A stretch of DNA of 64,000 nt from Natrinema caseinilyticum (GCF_024227435.1 NZ_CP100446.1:1-64000), one strand, 5' to 3'. Counted from the stretch's first letter, positions 1 through 8,883 are shown. A program made the numbers and translations. Notes: generated by a model from the letters alone, not told the origin.

Positions 1-774
1 CCAAGATGGCCAACCAAATAGGCTGATTGGGTAGTCTAATCGGATAGACCAATGAGTTAGTCCAGCGAGAAAGAATATATTGGAGGGGCGAACCGACACG
101 ATACATCGAGACGGACTACTCGAGTACCATCATCGAAAGGCTCCATCGAATTGGATTATCAGTTAGACTAACCGGTTAGGCCGCCTAACTAGTCCTCCAT
201 GTGGCTGGAATCGAGACAGGGGTAACAACTCTGAAGGAACCACCAGTTAGGCTAACCGGATAGGCCGCTTAGTTAGTCCCCATAGTTGGGATCGAGACAG
301 GGGCAACAACTCCGAAGAAAATAGCAGTTAGGCTGATCGGCTCGTCTAATCAGGATTGCGTCTCGGTTAGGCTAGATGTCGAGGCTATCGGGATCGAGAA
401 ACGTGAGAAGTGGTTTCTGACAGTTCGGCCGGATTCCACCCAGCCGAGTATACAGCTCGAATCAATATCTCGAATCGACGGGTAGCATCGAGATCCAGTG
501 GACACCCACGAGATAGAATCACACCGGTCGGGAGGAACGGTCCAAGTTATCCGAGAGGCCTACCCAGTTGGAATGTTCGAGAGACCTAACTATTTGGAAG
601 TGCCAGATAGTATAACCGACTCGCCGACGCGACCGATTACAACTCGAAGCCGACAAGATAGCCGCGGAGCAGCCGTATAGAGCGCGAATGGGGGAATATA
701 TCGGTTAGACTAACTGGTTAGCCTACCCAGATGACGTGGCGAAGTATTATATTCAAGAAGACTAACCGAAGAAC
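1..774. repeat. Iteron-like repeat region upstream of parA (candidate centromere/operator or origin)
   Basis: Non-coding DNA with many copies of the half-site GTTAG/CTAAC. Perfect 11-bp palindromes GTTAGNCTAAC lie at 162-172, 246-256 and 704-714. Degenerate copies lie at 327-337 and 366-376, and a related stretch at about 18-63. The first two strong copies sit inside an imperfect repeat of about 75 bp with an 84-bp period: palindrome, then a second GTTAGG-like half, then a conserved tail (TCGAGACAGGGG..AACAACTC) at about 210-235 and 291-317. The copy at 704-714 and a further CTAAC at 762-766 lie just upstream of the parA start. Known plasmid partition systems place ParB-like binding sites and autoregulatory operators in this position. 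An iteron-type replication origin is the alternative, since no initiator gene is visible in the window. Confidence 0.7.
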
Positions 775-1617
775 ATGCTCACGTACACGACGTACTCCGA
801 AGCCGGTGGCGTTGGAAAAACGACCATCGGAGCGGCGTTACTCGAGTGCCACGCCGGTCACGGATTCGACGTGCTCGCGATCGACATGGACCAGCAAAAC
901 GGATCACTCACGTATCTGCTCGACGTCGACGCACCGCGGGACGATAGTCAGGCAGACAACATCGTCCGGCATCTGATCGATCGTCCAAAGGGTCCCCTCG
1001 ATGATCTCATTCTCGAGACCGAGTTCGGTCTCGACGTACTACCGAGTCACAATATGCTCGAAAATCTCGAAGACCTCTTGAAGCGAGCACAGCAGATGGC
1101 GGAAGACCTCGGCGAGGGCGGCGAGTTCGATCCGTACGATCGACTGCGACAGGTACTCCTCGAGTCGGGCGTCCCACAAAAATACGACGTTATCGTCGTG
1201 GATCCACCCGCGACCGCGGGCCCACATCTCTACAACGCCGTTTCGGCCACTCGAAGCCTGGTCATTCCGGTCGAACCGACCGGAAAGGGTATGCAGAGCG
1301 TACTCGGCCTGGAGGAACTGGTCGACGGACTGGAAGACCGACTCGAAGCGGAAATCGGTGTTTTATCAGCCGTCCCGAACGGAGTGGGCCGAACGGCAGA
1401 TCAAGACCGGTACATGACGGAGATACGAAATCGGGGCTATCCGGCACCGGTCGCGATCCGCGATAGATCGTCGCTTTTCGAGGGGTGCTGGGACAGACAG
1501 TGCACGCCACGATATTACATCGAAAACCACCGAGACCGAAAGCGTGACCACGAAATGGAGACGCTCGAGAAGATCGATCAGTTGGCGACAAAAATCGAAG
1601 AGGTGGGAGGACTATGA
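775..1617 (+). CDS. parA: ParA/Soj-family partition ATPase
   Basis: 280-aa P-loop ATPase of the ParA/MinD family, which separates replicons by ATP-dependent binding to the nucleoid or a partner protein. The Walker A motif GGVGKTT is at residues 11-17, an A'-like DMDQQNGS at about 38-45, and Walker B VVDPPAT at about 142-148. The residue before the first glycine is Ala10, not the signature lysine of canonical deviant Walker motifs (KGGxGK). I recall the same SEAGGVGKTT form in other haloarchaeal ParA proteins, so it is probably a lineage feature. The gene follows the repeat region directly and overlaps the next gene by 4 bp (ATGA), so the two are co-transcribed. The palindrome at 704-714 could be an autoregulatory operator. 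Confidence 0.9.
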   Translation: MLTYTTYSEAGGVGKTTIGAALLECHAGHGFDVLAIDMDQQNGSLTYLLDVDAPRDDSQADNIVRHLIDRPKGPLDDLILETEFGLDVLPSHNMLENLEDLLKRAQQMAEDLGEGGEFDPYDRLRQVLLESGVPQKYDVIVVDPPATAGPHLYNAVSATRSLVIPVEPTGKGMQSVLGLEELVDGLEDRLEAEIGVLSAVPNGVGRTADQDRYMTEIRNRGYPAPVAIRDRSSLFEGCWDRQCTPRYYIENHRDRKRDHEMETLEKIDQLATKIEEVGGL

Positions 1618-2102
1618 AGAAAGGAACGGGAAGCGATCCGTTCGCGGATATTCAGGACGAAGATCGGGAGGAAACGCGAGAGACGGAAGATCCGACGGAC
1701 GAACGAGTCGACGACGAACCCGATTCGGAACCGGAGCAAACGACGGAAACGGAGACACCACCGACCGACGGACCATCGAATGCAGGCGATTCTGGCGCCG
1801 AAAACGGATCGAGTACACGGGACTCGATCATCGGCGAACCGCCACAAAATGGTGCGAACGACGCGGGCGTGCCCTGGGTCTACGTTCGCGATAACGTCAA
1901 GCAAGACCGGGAGATGGTGCAGTTTTATCTTCGCGATTACGTGGTCGACGCGGAGGACGAGTTCGTCGACGCGGTAAGCGAGGAGCTCGGGACTGACGTC
2001 TCGAAAACCGACGTTCGGGAGGCGGCCTACGAAGCGGCCATGTATAACGTCGACGAGGTCGTCGATCGGCTTCGGGCCTGGGGTTTCGAATCAGTGGACT
2101 AA
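1614..2102 (+). CDS. Acidic protein downstream of parA; putative partition partner
   Basis: 162 aa, overlapping the parA stop by 4 bp. The first 75 or so residues are low-complexity and very rich in Glu, Asp, Thr and Pro, so probably disordered. The C-terminal 85 or so residues (from about VPWVYVRDNV) look folded, with predicted helices and an alternation of charged and hydrophobic residues. There is no ParB HTH or CopG motif that I recognise. From its position, the natural inference is a ParB-functional analogue or adaptor that binds ParA and possibly the GTTAGNCTAAC repeats. Family and function are not established from sequence alone. Confidence 0.75.
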   Translation: MKKGTGSDPFADIQDEDREETRETEDPTDERVDDEPDSEPEQTTETETPPTDGPSNAGDSGAENGSSTRDSIIGEPPQNGANDAGVPWVYVRDNVKQDREMVQFYLRDYVVDAEDEFVDAVSEELGTDVSKTDVREAAYEAAMYNVDEVVDRLRAWGFESVD

Positions 2103-3206
2103 TCGACTCGTCGAACCGACCAATCCATATAGCAGCATAGGGTTTATGATGCAGGCCGTGGAGAAGGCGAGTAACTCCAAAATCGCCCGGAGGTGGGCCC
2201 GAGCGTGCCCAGAAACCGTACGAGTAGATTTCCTTCCGGTAGGCGATTTTCCAACGGTACGTAGATAACTATGGACTGCCGTCTCCACGCTGCGCGTAGC
2301 GCAATCGATGCCGATCCGCCCCCGGAACGAATCAGAAACCCCGACTCGAGGCGGGGAACCGGACGGAAAAACTACGTGACTGAAATTGTCGTCGTCTCCG
2401 ACGAGCCACTCGTCAATTCCTCGATCCTCGACGTCGAGGCCGCCGTAGAGGGTCGGTCCACGAGTCGAGGTGAAGTGGGAGAGTTACGGAACGTTGGAGT
2501 CGACCAGAGATATTCGAACACGCCGAACGAGGCGAACACCGGCCCGGATACGTCACGAGGTGCGTCATTTTCGGCAAGAGACCCCTATTGACAATATTGA
2601 AATACTTTGGTGTTTTTCGTTGTCGCCAGTGGACAACCAAGTTACACCGAATGTATCGAATCGGAGTCCTTCGACGCATGAACTCCATTTCGCTATACGG
2701 AATTGTGAGCGACACGGATCGCTCGTCCGGAGCGAAACCAGGACACTGAACCTGTTCGTCCCCTGCTAGAATCGGTGCAGAGGCCGTCGCGCTTTCCGAC
2801 CCGGCGCTATTTTCGAGCGACCGATGAAGAGACCGGTCGCCGGAATGACCCCCGATCGGCTCGAGTGCGCCGCGGAACGAGGACGGTTCAGAGCATCCCC
2901 GTCGGGGTCTTCGGTCCCTCCGGCGATGCCACACCTAAAAGGCGGACGGCGTTTCGGTCGAGTCGACCGCGACTGCCCTCGTGCGATCAGGAGCCGCGGT
3001 CGAAACGGGTCCATTGCAGAGTGGCTCGGTTCGCGAGAGAGGCCTACACCGGTCGGGACGTATCGCGTCACGATCGGTGTCACCATCTCGAGGTGACAGC
3101 ACGCCGTACGGATCGATTCCGGGTGTCCTGCCAGGTGCAGATTTCACGGACTGCCCTCTCAATCTCGCTCGGAATGACGTGAGAGGACCGAAAGCTCCGG
3201 CGAGAG
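2103..3206. other. About 1.1 kb without a convincing gene
   Basis: Reading frames of up to about 170 codons exist on both strands, but none gives a recognisable family, a haloarchaeal-like acidic composition or a clear start context; they are Arg/Ser/Pro-rich, as expected of out-of-frame GC-rich DNA. A short AT-rich patch lies near 2585-2630. This may be decayed sequence or spacer between the partition locus and the catabolic genes. Confidence 0.5.
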
Positions 3207-4085
3207 CTATAACGACCGGCGGCCGGACGCATCGGCGAGCGCCGCATAGAGCGGAAGGGTCGGAATGGCGCTCCGTGCGGGGGATTCGAAGTCGTCGAAG
3301 AAATCGATGAATCCGTCGACGGTGCCGCCGTCGATGCCAGCCCGTTCGAGATCGTCCGGTGAGAGTCGAACGCGATACGGGGTGGAGTCGACGAACGCTT
3401 CAGTGACGGCCTCGCTCTCGGCTCGAACGGCCCCGTAAGCGTCCGTCGAGAGTATCGGTCCGATATCGTTCCAGGCTCGCCGCATAAACGATGGCCACTG
3501 GGCGATTACTCTGTGAATGGTTCCCAGTCCCTCGGAAAACGGATGCGCATCCTTGATCTCCGAAATCACGTCCTGCAGTTCGGCCGGAACGTCATCGTGA
3601 CCGATCATCGTGAGGCTCCGGCCCCGATCGCGGTCCAGCCACTGGGGATACGGCCCCGTGGCAGCTCGGCGCTCATCTGCCGAGTGACCGATGGGGCGTT
3701 CGGAGAGCGCTCGGTCGAGGAGTTCGAAGAGCACCGCGAGGCGAGGAGCGACGATATCCTTCGTTTCGAGTTGGCCCCGCAGTTCTCGGTACTCGCTCGG
3801 TCCCACGTCGAGTTCCTCGATCCGATAGGGACGGAGATCGAACTCGTCCGTAACGCCGGTCAGAAGGGTGTCGCGATATGCGACCGAGTACTCGGCGAAG
3901 GCCCGCGTTTCGAAGACCGGCTTTACCTGACCCCACGCGTATCGGAGAAGGTCCGGCGCGTTCGCGGAGGTGACCCGGAAGATCCAGTTGACGACGGGCG
4001 CTCGAAACGTCTCCTTGATATCGTCGTAGAGACCGGCCTGCCATCCGGTGGCCTCCTGCTCGTACAGTTGATCGCTCAGATCCAT
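3207..4085 (-). CDS. DehI-family (group I) 2-haloacid dehalogenase-like protein
   Basis: 292 aa, resembling the DehI family (named 'halocarboxylic acid dehydrogenase DehI' in domain databases), whose members hydrolyse 2-haloalkanoic acids to hydroxy acids by direct water attack. The two halves are visibly homologous: IKETFRAPVVNWIFRV..APDLLRYAWGQVKPVFET at about 23-60 repeats as EIKDAHPF..IHRVIAQWPSFMRRAWNDIGPILST at about 176-214. This matches the tandem pseudo-dimer of DehI. Asp179 in the second half is a candidate for the catalytic Asp (Asp189 in Pseudomonas DehI), but I cannot confirm the alignment. A TATA-like stretch lies about 25-30 bp upstream. An MFS gene ends 124 bp away on the same strand, upstream of this gene. 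The substrate is inferred; haloarchaeal members may act on other acids. Confidence 0.78.
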   Translation of the reverse strand: MDLSDQLYEQEATGWQAGLYDDIKETFRAPVVNWIFRVTSANAPDLLRYAWGQVKPVFETRAFAEYSVAYRDTLLTGVTDEFDLRPYRIEELDVGPSEYRELRGQLETKDIVAPRLAVLFELLDRALSERPIGHSADERRAATGPYPQWLDRDRGRSLTMIGHDDVPAELQDVISEIKDAHPFSEGLGTIHRVIAQWPSFMRRAWNDIGPILSTDAYGAVRAESEAVTEAFVDSTPYRVRLSPDDLERAGIDGGTVDGFIDFFDDFESPARSAIPTLPLYAALADASGRRSL

Positions 4086-4209
4086 ACGATTCGGTACCGT
4101 TCGGCACTCAAAGTAGTACCGGGAATTTGTTCACCGTGCGACACGTACATCGGTGCTCGCCGCGATCGGTACCTCGAAAGCCGCGTTCTCGAGTGCGATC
4201 CGTCGGCGT

Positions 4210-5382
4210 TCAATACCCGAGATCGAACGCCCAGTTGACCGCGAGCGCGACGGCGATGAGCGAAAGAAGGGCCATCAACACGCCGAAGGAGACGACCCAG
4301 CCGAACGCCTCGGCGAAAAAGCCGACCGAGACAGAACCGAGCGATCCGGCCGTCAGGTAGGTCGTCCGAACGAGTCCGAACCCGGCACCGCGTTCGGATT
4401 CGGTCATGTTGTCCATGAAGCGAGGCTCGACTGCGACCGCCCAACTCAGGCCGTTTGCGATCAACACGACGCCGACAGCAACGCCGACGATCCCCGGAAC
4501 GGTGACGAGAAGGGACAACCCCGCGACGCTGGTTACCATGCACCCGAAGGTGGTCACGTCTCGCCCGAAGCGATCCGACATCGCACCAATGCCGGGTTTG
4601 ACGACCGACTGGACGACGAAGTACACGGAGAACACGAGACCGGCGGTAGTCGCCGATTGCCCCCGATGCTCGACGAAAAACGTCGGCAGGAACGAGGCAG
4701 TTCCCTGCCAAGCGAACGCGCCGACCGACGCGATCACGACGGTAAATGCGATTTTGGGTTTGCCGAGGATCCTCGTGAATTCCTCGAGTTGTACTCGCTC
4801 TCGAAGTGGTTGTGATGGGCGATGGGGATCGGTCGGACGGACGCGGAAGACGAACAGGAGGAATATCGGGGCCGCGATGGCCACAGTGGCCGCCACAGCG
4901 GGGCGCCATCCGTATCGAACGCTGATCCACGCCACCACGACCGGTGTGACGAGCCCTGCCGCGGACGACCCGATCGTATGGACACCGATAGCGAATCCGA
5001 GGTTCTCGAACGTCCGGTCGAGAAGCGTCGTCGCTGCGCTGTAGTGGAGTCCGGCGACGGCTCCGAGCGCGATCATCGCGAGGACGAACAGGACGTAGAA
5101 CGGCGACACTGCGAGCAGGAGAGTCACGACGGTCGTCCCGCCGACCGAGACGAGAACGATCGACCGTTCTCCGAACCGGTCGGCGAGGATACCGCTCGGA
5201 AATTGCATGAGTGCGTACGTCATCCACATACCTGTCATCGCGATTCCGATGATGGTTGTCCCGATCCCGAAATCGTCGGTGATGGCGGGGACGAGGGGGC
5301 TGATCGCGAGGCGTGCGACCATCGTCGCGAAAAACGCGAACGTACAGAGCGTAAGCACCGTGTGTTTGTAATGCCAGTTCAT
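4210..5382 (-). CDS. MFS transporter
   Basis: 390 aa from the ATG at 5382 (an upstream in-frame start at 5469 would add a non-hydrophobic, Arg-rich leader and is less likely). About 12 hydrophobic segments are visible. The MFS loop 2-3 signature is present as GILADRFGERS at about 65-75, with a weaker repeat GAMSDRFGRD after the sixth segment. Major-facilitator carriers exchange small organic solutes, here probably an organic acid given the neighbours. It is divergent from a related MFS gene starting at 5833 and lies upstream of the DehI-like gene on the same strand. A degraded C-terminal copy of a very similar protein is at 39540-39830. Confidence 0.88.
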   Translation of the reverse strand: MNWHYKHTVLTLCTFAFFATMVARLAISPLVPAITDDFGIGTTIIGIAMTGMWMTYALMQFPSGILADRFGERSIVLVSVGGTTVVTLLLAVSPFYVLFVLAMIALGAVAGLHYSAATTLLDRTFENLGFAIGVHTIGSSAAGLVTPVVVAWISVRYGWRPAVAATVAIAAPIFLLFVFRVRPTDPHRPSQPLRERVQLEEFTRILGKPKIAFTVVIASVGAFAWQGTASFLPTFFVEHRGQSATTAGLVFSVYFVVQSVVKPGIGAMSDRFGRDVTTFGCMVTSVAGLSLLVTVPGIVGVAVGVVLIANGLSWAVAVEPRFMDNMTESERGAGFGLVRTTYLTAGSLGSVSVGFFAEAFGWVVSFGVLMALLSLIAVALAVNWAFDLGY

Positions 5383-5590
5383 TCTGTTTCGCACGTCACC
5401 CGAACCATCGTCTGGTCCACTCCGGTGTCGCCAACGAGTATGAATATTCCGATACCGTACACTGAGCAACCAACCGACGGGACGACGATCGTCCGAACAG
5501 AGGACGGTCGGCGGAAGGCGGTTCGATCACACAGCGTCGTGCCCCTGGGACGGGACGTCGAAGCGAGAGAGACCGTTACTCGAGTCGAGA

Positions 5591-5640
5591 GCGACTGCAC
5601 GACGTCTCAGGGAAGGCGACTGCACGACGTCTCGGGGAAT
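5591..5640. repeat. 25-bp direct repeat, two copies
   Basis: An 18-bp core GCGACTGCACGACGTCTC occurs at 5591-5608 and 5616-5633, giving a 25-bp period with 23 of 25 positions matching. It lies between divergent MFS genes and could bind a regulator. Confidence 0.6.
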
Positions 5641-5800
5641 CGCGATCAGCGGCGGTACGCTCGCGGTGTATCGGTAAGAGCGTCCGTGATCGGCCGTCGT
5701 CGTACGAACCGATCTGCGAGTGAACCGAATCAGTGCCAGCCACATACAGTATCTGACACACCACGAATCCGATGCCCGGTGTCGTTTCTTCGGAACAGAA

Positions 5801-5810
5801 TACTTATCAT
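5801..5810 (+). promoter_or_regulatory. TATA-like box for the MFS gene at 5833
   Basis: TACTTATCAT is centred 27 bp upstream of the GTG at 5833, the spacing expected of a haloarchaeal leaderless transcript. It supports the GTG as the start. Confidence 0.5.
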
Positions 5811-5832
5811 TGTCACCCAGCAACGTTCGATC

Positions 5833-7053
5833 GTGGGAGACAACGCATTCGGAGGCCTCACTGCTTTCAGAAGCGGTGCGCTCGAACTCTGGAGTGACGG
5901 ACGTGGGAAGGTACTCACGGCAGTCGCCGGCGGCTGGTTTCTCTCGGTCGGCGTCCGGATGATTTACCCGGTAATGCTCCCGTATCTGCGGTCCGCCTAC
6001 GGACTCGACCTGACCACCGCTGGACTCCTGCTGACAGTGCTGTTTCTCGCCTACGCAGTGGGCCAGTTTCCGGGCGGCGTTCTCGCGGACCGATTCGGAG
6101 AACGGTCCACGCTCACCGCGAGTGCGATCATCTCCGCGGTAATGTTGACGCTCGTCGTCACCGCAGGATCCACGATCGTTCTCTTCGCCGCGACCGCGCT
6201 GTTCGGGTTCGGAACAGCGCTGTACGCGGTCGGCAGGTACACCGTCCTGTCGCGGCTCTACTCGGAGCGACTCGGCGCTGCAAACGGTGTGACGGCCGCC
6301 TCACAGGATGCCGGACAGTCGGTCCTTCCCCCCGTCGCCAGCGTCATCGCGGCGACGTTCCTCTGGACGGTGGGATTCGGGTTCGTGATCCCGCTGTTTC
6401 TTCTCTCGGCGGTCGCACTCTGGCTCGTGGTTCCGGTCCGTTCCGAGGCCGCCTCGAGCGACGGGTCGGGGCTCACCAGGAAGGATCTCCGATCGCTCGG
6501 TGCGGTGTTACGACAACCGTCGATCGTCTATGCCACGATTGCGTTGATACTCGGCCTCGTCGTCTGGCAGGCGTTTACGAGCTTCTATCCGACGTACCTG
6601 ATCGAAGAAAAGGGATTCTCGACGACCGTCGCCAGTCTCCTGTTCGGGACGTTCTTCGCGCTCGGTATCGTCATCAAACCGCTCGCCGGAGCAGCGTACG
6701 ATCGATTCGGCATTCAGCGATCGCTGACGATCGTCGGGAGCGGACCGACGATCGCCCTCGTCGTTCTCCCGTTCGTCGACGGGTTCTGGACGATCGCCGT
6801 GAGTACGGCGCTCGTGAGTACCCTGCTCGGCTTCGCGACCGTCCTCGAGCCATCGTTGCTCAACACGCTTCCGGAGGACCTTCGTGGAACGGGGTTCGGA
6901 ATCCTTCGATCCATCGGCTTCACGATCGGGGCGACGAGCCCCGTCCTGTTCGGCGCGGCAGCCGACCGCGGGTTCTTCGACGAGACGTTCGTGGTGCTGG
7001 CCGCCTTCGCGGCCGGTATGATCGTCCTCGCATTTCGAATCCCCGAACGCTGA
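5833..7053 (+). CDS. MFS transporter
   Basis: 406 aa from GTG at 5833. The same open frame extends more than 1 kb further upstream, but that part is antisense to the leftward MFS gene and Arg/Asp-rich, so it is not coding. Twelve hydrophobic stretches are apparent, with the MFS motif GGVLADRFGERS after segment 2 and a second half opening at about residue 215. It shares the DRFGERS motif and general layout with the divergent neighbour at 4210-5382, suggesting they are paralogues. A VOC gene, a small membrane protein and an alcohol dehydrogenase follow on the same strand. Confidence 0.87.
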   Translation: MGDNAFGGLTAFRSGALELWSDGRGKVLTAVAGGWFLSVGVRMIYPVMLPYLRSAYGLDLTTAGLLLTVLFLAYAVGQFPGGVLADRFGERSTLTASAIISAVMLTLVVTAGSTIVLFAATALFGFGTALYAVGRYTVLSRLYSERLGAANGVTAASQDAGQSVLPPVASVIAATFLWTVGFGFVIPLFLLSAVALWLVVPVRSEAASSDGSGLTRKDLRSLGAVLRQPSIVYATIALILGLVVWQAFTSFYPTYLIEEKGFSTTVASLLFGTFFALGIVIKPLAGAAYDRFGIQRSLTIVGSGPTIALVVLPFVDGFWTIAVSTALVSTLLGFATVLEPSLLNTLPEDLRGTGFGILRSIGFTIGATSPVLFGAAADRGFFDETFVVLAAFAAGMIVLAFRIPER

Positions 7054-7183
7054 CCCCGACACCGTGAGCTGGCCGGTGGGGCTCCCTGCGCAGGCCGTGG
7101 GGTTCCGACGGCGGTCTCGCACGCGTCCTGGAATCGCGGGCCGACGACGGTACGTTTTTGTACAACGCATTGGAGGTACCACC

Positions 7184-7558
7184 ATGGACGTTCTCCACGC
7201 GGCCGTCTGGGTCGACGACGTCGAGTCGCAACTGGACTTCTATCGAAACGTACTGGGACTCGAACAGACGCGCGAGTTCGACTTAGACGGCGTGACGAAC
7301 ACGTACGTCGCCGGAGAAAGCGACGCAGAGATTCAGTTCAAACACGACGACACGGAACGGAATCCGGAGCCCGAAGGAATCGACCATCTCGCCGTGGCCG
7401 TCGACGACATCGAGGGCACCGTCGCAGAAGCCGTCGAGAACTACGGCAGCGACGTGGTCGAGGAACCCCGGACCGTCGAGGAGAAGGGGATCGCGATCGC
7501 GTTCGTGACGGATCCCGAGGGATACGTCGTCGAACTCATCGAAACCATCGAGGCCTAA
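7184..7558 (+). CDS. VOC (glyoxalase/bleomycin resistance) family protein
   Basis: 124 aa. The ATG at 7184 is preceded by GGAGGT at 7172-7177, a good Shine-Dalgarno match that decides the start within a longer open frame. It has the vicinal-oxygen-chelate layout of two beta-alpha-beta-beta-beta units: MDVLHAAVWVDDVESQLDFYRNVLG at the N-terminus and GIDHLAVAVDDIEGT at about 65-79, ending in VTDPEGYVVELIE. Metal-ligand candidates are His5, His68 and Glu near the C-terminus. Lactoylglutathione lyase, methylmalonyl-CoA epimerase and dioxygenase members share this fold, so the reaction is not assigned. Confidence 0.85.
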   Translation: MDVLHAAVWVDDVESQLDFYRNVLGLEQTREFDLDGVTNTYVAGESDAEIQFKHDDTERNPEPEGIDHLAVAVDDIEGTVAEAVENYGSDVVEEPRTVEEKGIAIAFVTDPEGYVVELIETIEA

Positions 7559-7573
7559 CCGAGCGCGAGTATC

Positions 7574-7735
7574 ATGGGCACGGATCGAACGGGGCCTCTC
7601 GGGCAACTCCTCGAGGCCGAAAGTCAATTCCACGAACTCATGCCGGGCAGGGATATCTACAGCAAGCTGTTCTTCCGATCGCTCCTGTGGTTTGCGCTCT
7701 TCAGTCTCGTCTACCTGGCTATCACGAGCCTCTAA
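7574..7735 (+). CDS. Small single-pass membrane protein, 53 aa
   Basis: A short open frame 15 bp after the VOC gene: ATG at 7574, TAA at 7733-7735. The N-terminal 30 residues are polar, with MPGRDIYSK just before a hydrophobic segment LFFRSLLWFALFSLVYLAI (about 32-50) that could span the membrane. I do not recognise the family. Its tight position between VOC and alcohol dehydrogenase genes on the same strand supports it being real, but function is unknown. Confidence 0.5.
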   Translation: MGTDRTGPLGQLLEAESQFHELMPGRDIYSKLFFRSLLWFALFSLVYLAITSL

Positions 7736-7860
7736 TCGACCTGGGTATCACGAGTCCGAAAACGGCCTCCGGACTGGGACGCTGATACCGCCCCCACGAC
7801 GTGACCTATTTGTCAGTCGCGCGCATCTCCGCACACGTGACATCGAACGCGACGGAGCGG

Positions 7861-8883
7861 ATGACTGCGCTCCTGAAGACCCGACCCGAACCCGGGATGA
7901 GCCTCGAGACCGTCCCGGTCCCCGTACCGGGACACGGCGAGGTCCGAATACGGGTCGAATCGGTCGGCATCGACGGCGGCGCGGAGGCGCTCATATACGA
8001 CTGGCACGAGAGCAAACGACACTACGCCGACCAGTTACCGCAACTGTTCGGCCACGAGTTCGCGGGTACGGTGGAGACGACCGGCCCCGGCGTCGAGGAG
8101 ATTACCGCGGGCGAACGCGTTGCCGTGGAACCGGTCATCGGCTGCGGTCACTGTCGGTGCTGTCGATCCGGGTCGTTCTCGATCTGTCCGGATCGACGCA
8201 TCCTCGGCCTCGATACGGACATCGACGGGGCCCTCGCGGAGTACGCGGTCGTCCCCCGAGAGGCGCTGTACCCGATCGGGTCGCTTTCGGCCGACGAGGG
8301 GGTCTTTCTCGAGTTGCTCGGACTGGCCGTCCACGGGATCGAGCAATCGGGGTTCGAACCTGGCGACAGGGTAGCAATCAGCGGACCGGGACCGGTCGGG
8401 ATCGGTGCCCTCGTCGCGGCGGATGCCGGCGGCGCGGGTTCGATCACCGTCGTCGGGACGGAAGCGGACCGCGGCGATCGACTCCCGCTCGCGCGAGACC
8501 TCGGCGCGACGCGTGCAGTCACGGCGGCGGCGGTGACCGACGGGCTCGAGGAGGAAGTCGACGTCTTCGTGGAAGCCTCGGGTCACCCCGACGCGCTTTC
8601 GCTCGCGTCGTCGGCGACCCGGCGGGACGGCGAGATCGTTCAGATCGGCATCTTCCATGGCACGGAGACGGTCCCGGTCGAACTCACTCGCCTCGTTCGA
8701 CGGGGCGTTTCGATCACGTCGGTGTACGGCCGGCGAGACACGAGTTGGCGGCGAGCGATCGCGATCGCCGAGAAAACGGACCTCTCGCCCGCGCTCGGTC
8801 CCGCGTTCCCCCTCGCCGACTACGAGGACGCCTTCGACGCGACGCGAGCGCGCGAAGGGATCAAGGTCACGCTGCACCCGTGA
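7861..8883 (+). CDS. Zinc-dependent medium-chain dehydrogenase (alcohol/threonine/polyol type)
   Basis: 340 aa from ATG at 7861 (a GTG at 7801 would add 20 residues with no homology). The N-terminal GroES-like domain has GHE at 64-66 and the structural-zinc cysteines C95, C98, C101 and C109. The Rossmann domain opens with GPGPVGIGALVAADAGG. At the usual catalytic-zinc cysteine (GICGTD in most relatives) this protein reads GIDGGAE, with Asp38 in place of Cys. It is probably an NAD(P)-dependent dehydrogenase of a sugar or hydroxy acid; the altered ligand makes the exact reaction uncertain. It converges with the CoA-transferase operon on the other strand. Confidence 0.85.
   Translation: MTALLKTRPEPGMSLETVPVPVPGHGEVRIRVESVGIDGGAEALIYDWHESKRHYADQLPQLFGHEFAGTVETTGPGVEEITAGERVAVEPVIGCGHCRCCRSGSFSICPDRRILGLDTDIDGALAEYAVVPREALYPIGSLSADEGVFLELLGLAVHGIEQSGFEPGDRVAISGPGPVGIGALVAADAGGAGSITVVGTEADRGDRLPLARDLGATRAVTAAAVTDGLEEEVDVFVEASGHPDALSLASSATRRDGEIVQIGIFHGTETVPVELTRLVRRGVSITSVYGRRDTSWRRAIAIAEKTDLSPALGPAFPLADYEDAFDATRAREGIKVTLHP

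Larger units (their letters stand above)
5383..5832. other. Divergent intergenic region between two MFS genes
   Basis: 450 bp with no gene. It holds a 25-bp tandem repeat (5591-5640) and the promoter of the rightward MFS gene. Frames running through it are extensions or antisense shadows of the flanking genes. Confidence 0.6.

Noticed and set aside
1-400. CRISPR-like spacing of repeats
   Set aside because: Only two or three strong copies, imperfect, with similar rather than unique intervening sequence, and no cas genes.
498-680. 60-codon frame inside the repeat region upstream of parA
   Set aside because: No homology I recognise, no promoter or RBS, and it runs through repeat-related DNA; likely chance.
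2271-3182. Several overlapping frames of 75-170 codons on both strands
   Set aside because: Mutually overlapping, basic and Pro/Ser/Arg-rich, no family match, no start context.
4822-5832. Upstream extension of the MFS frame that would give a 743-aa protein
   Set aside because: The extension is antisense to the MFS at 4210-5382 and is Arg/Asp-rich; the TATA box and GTG at 5833 mark the real start.
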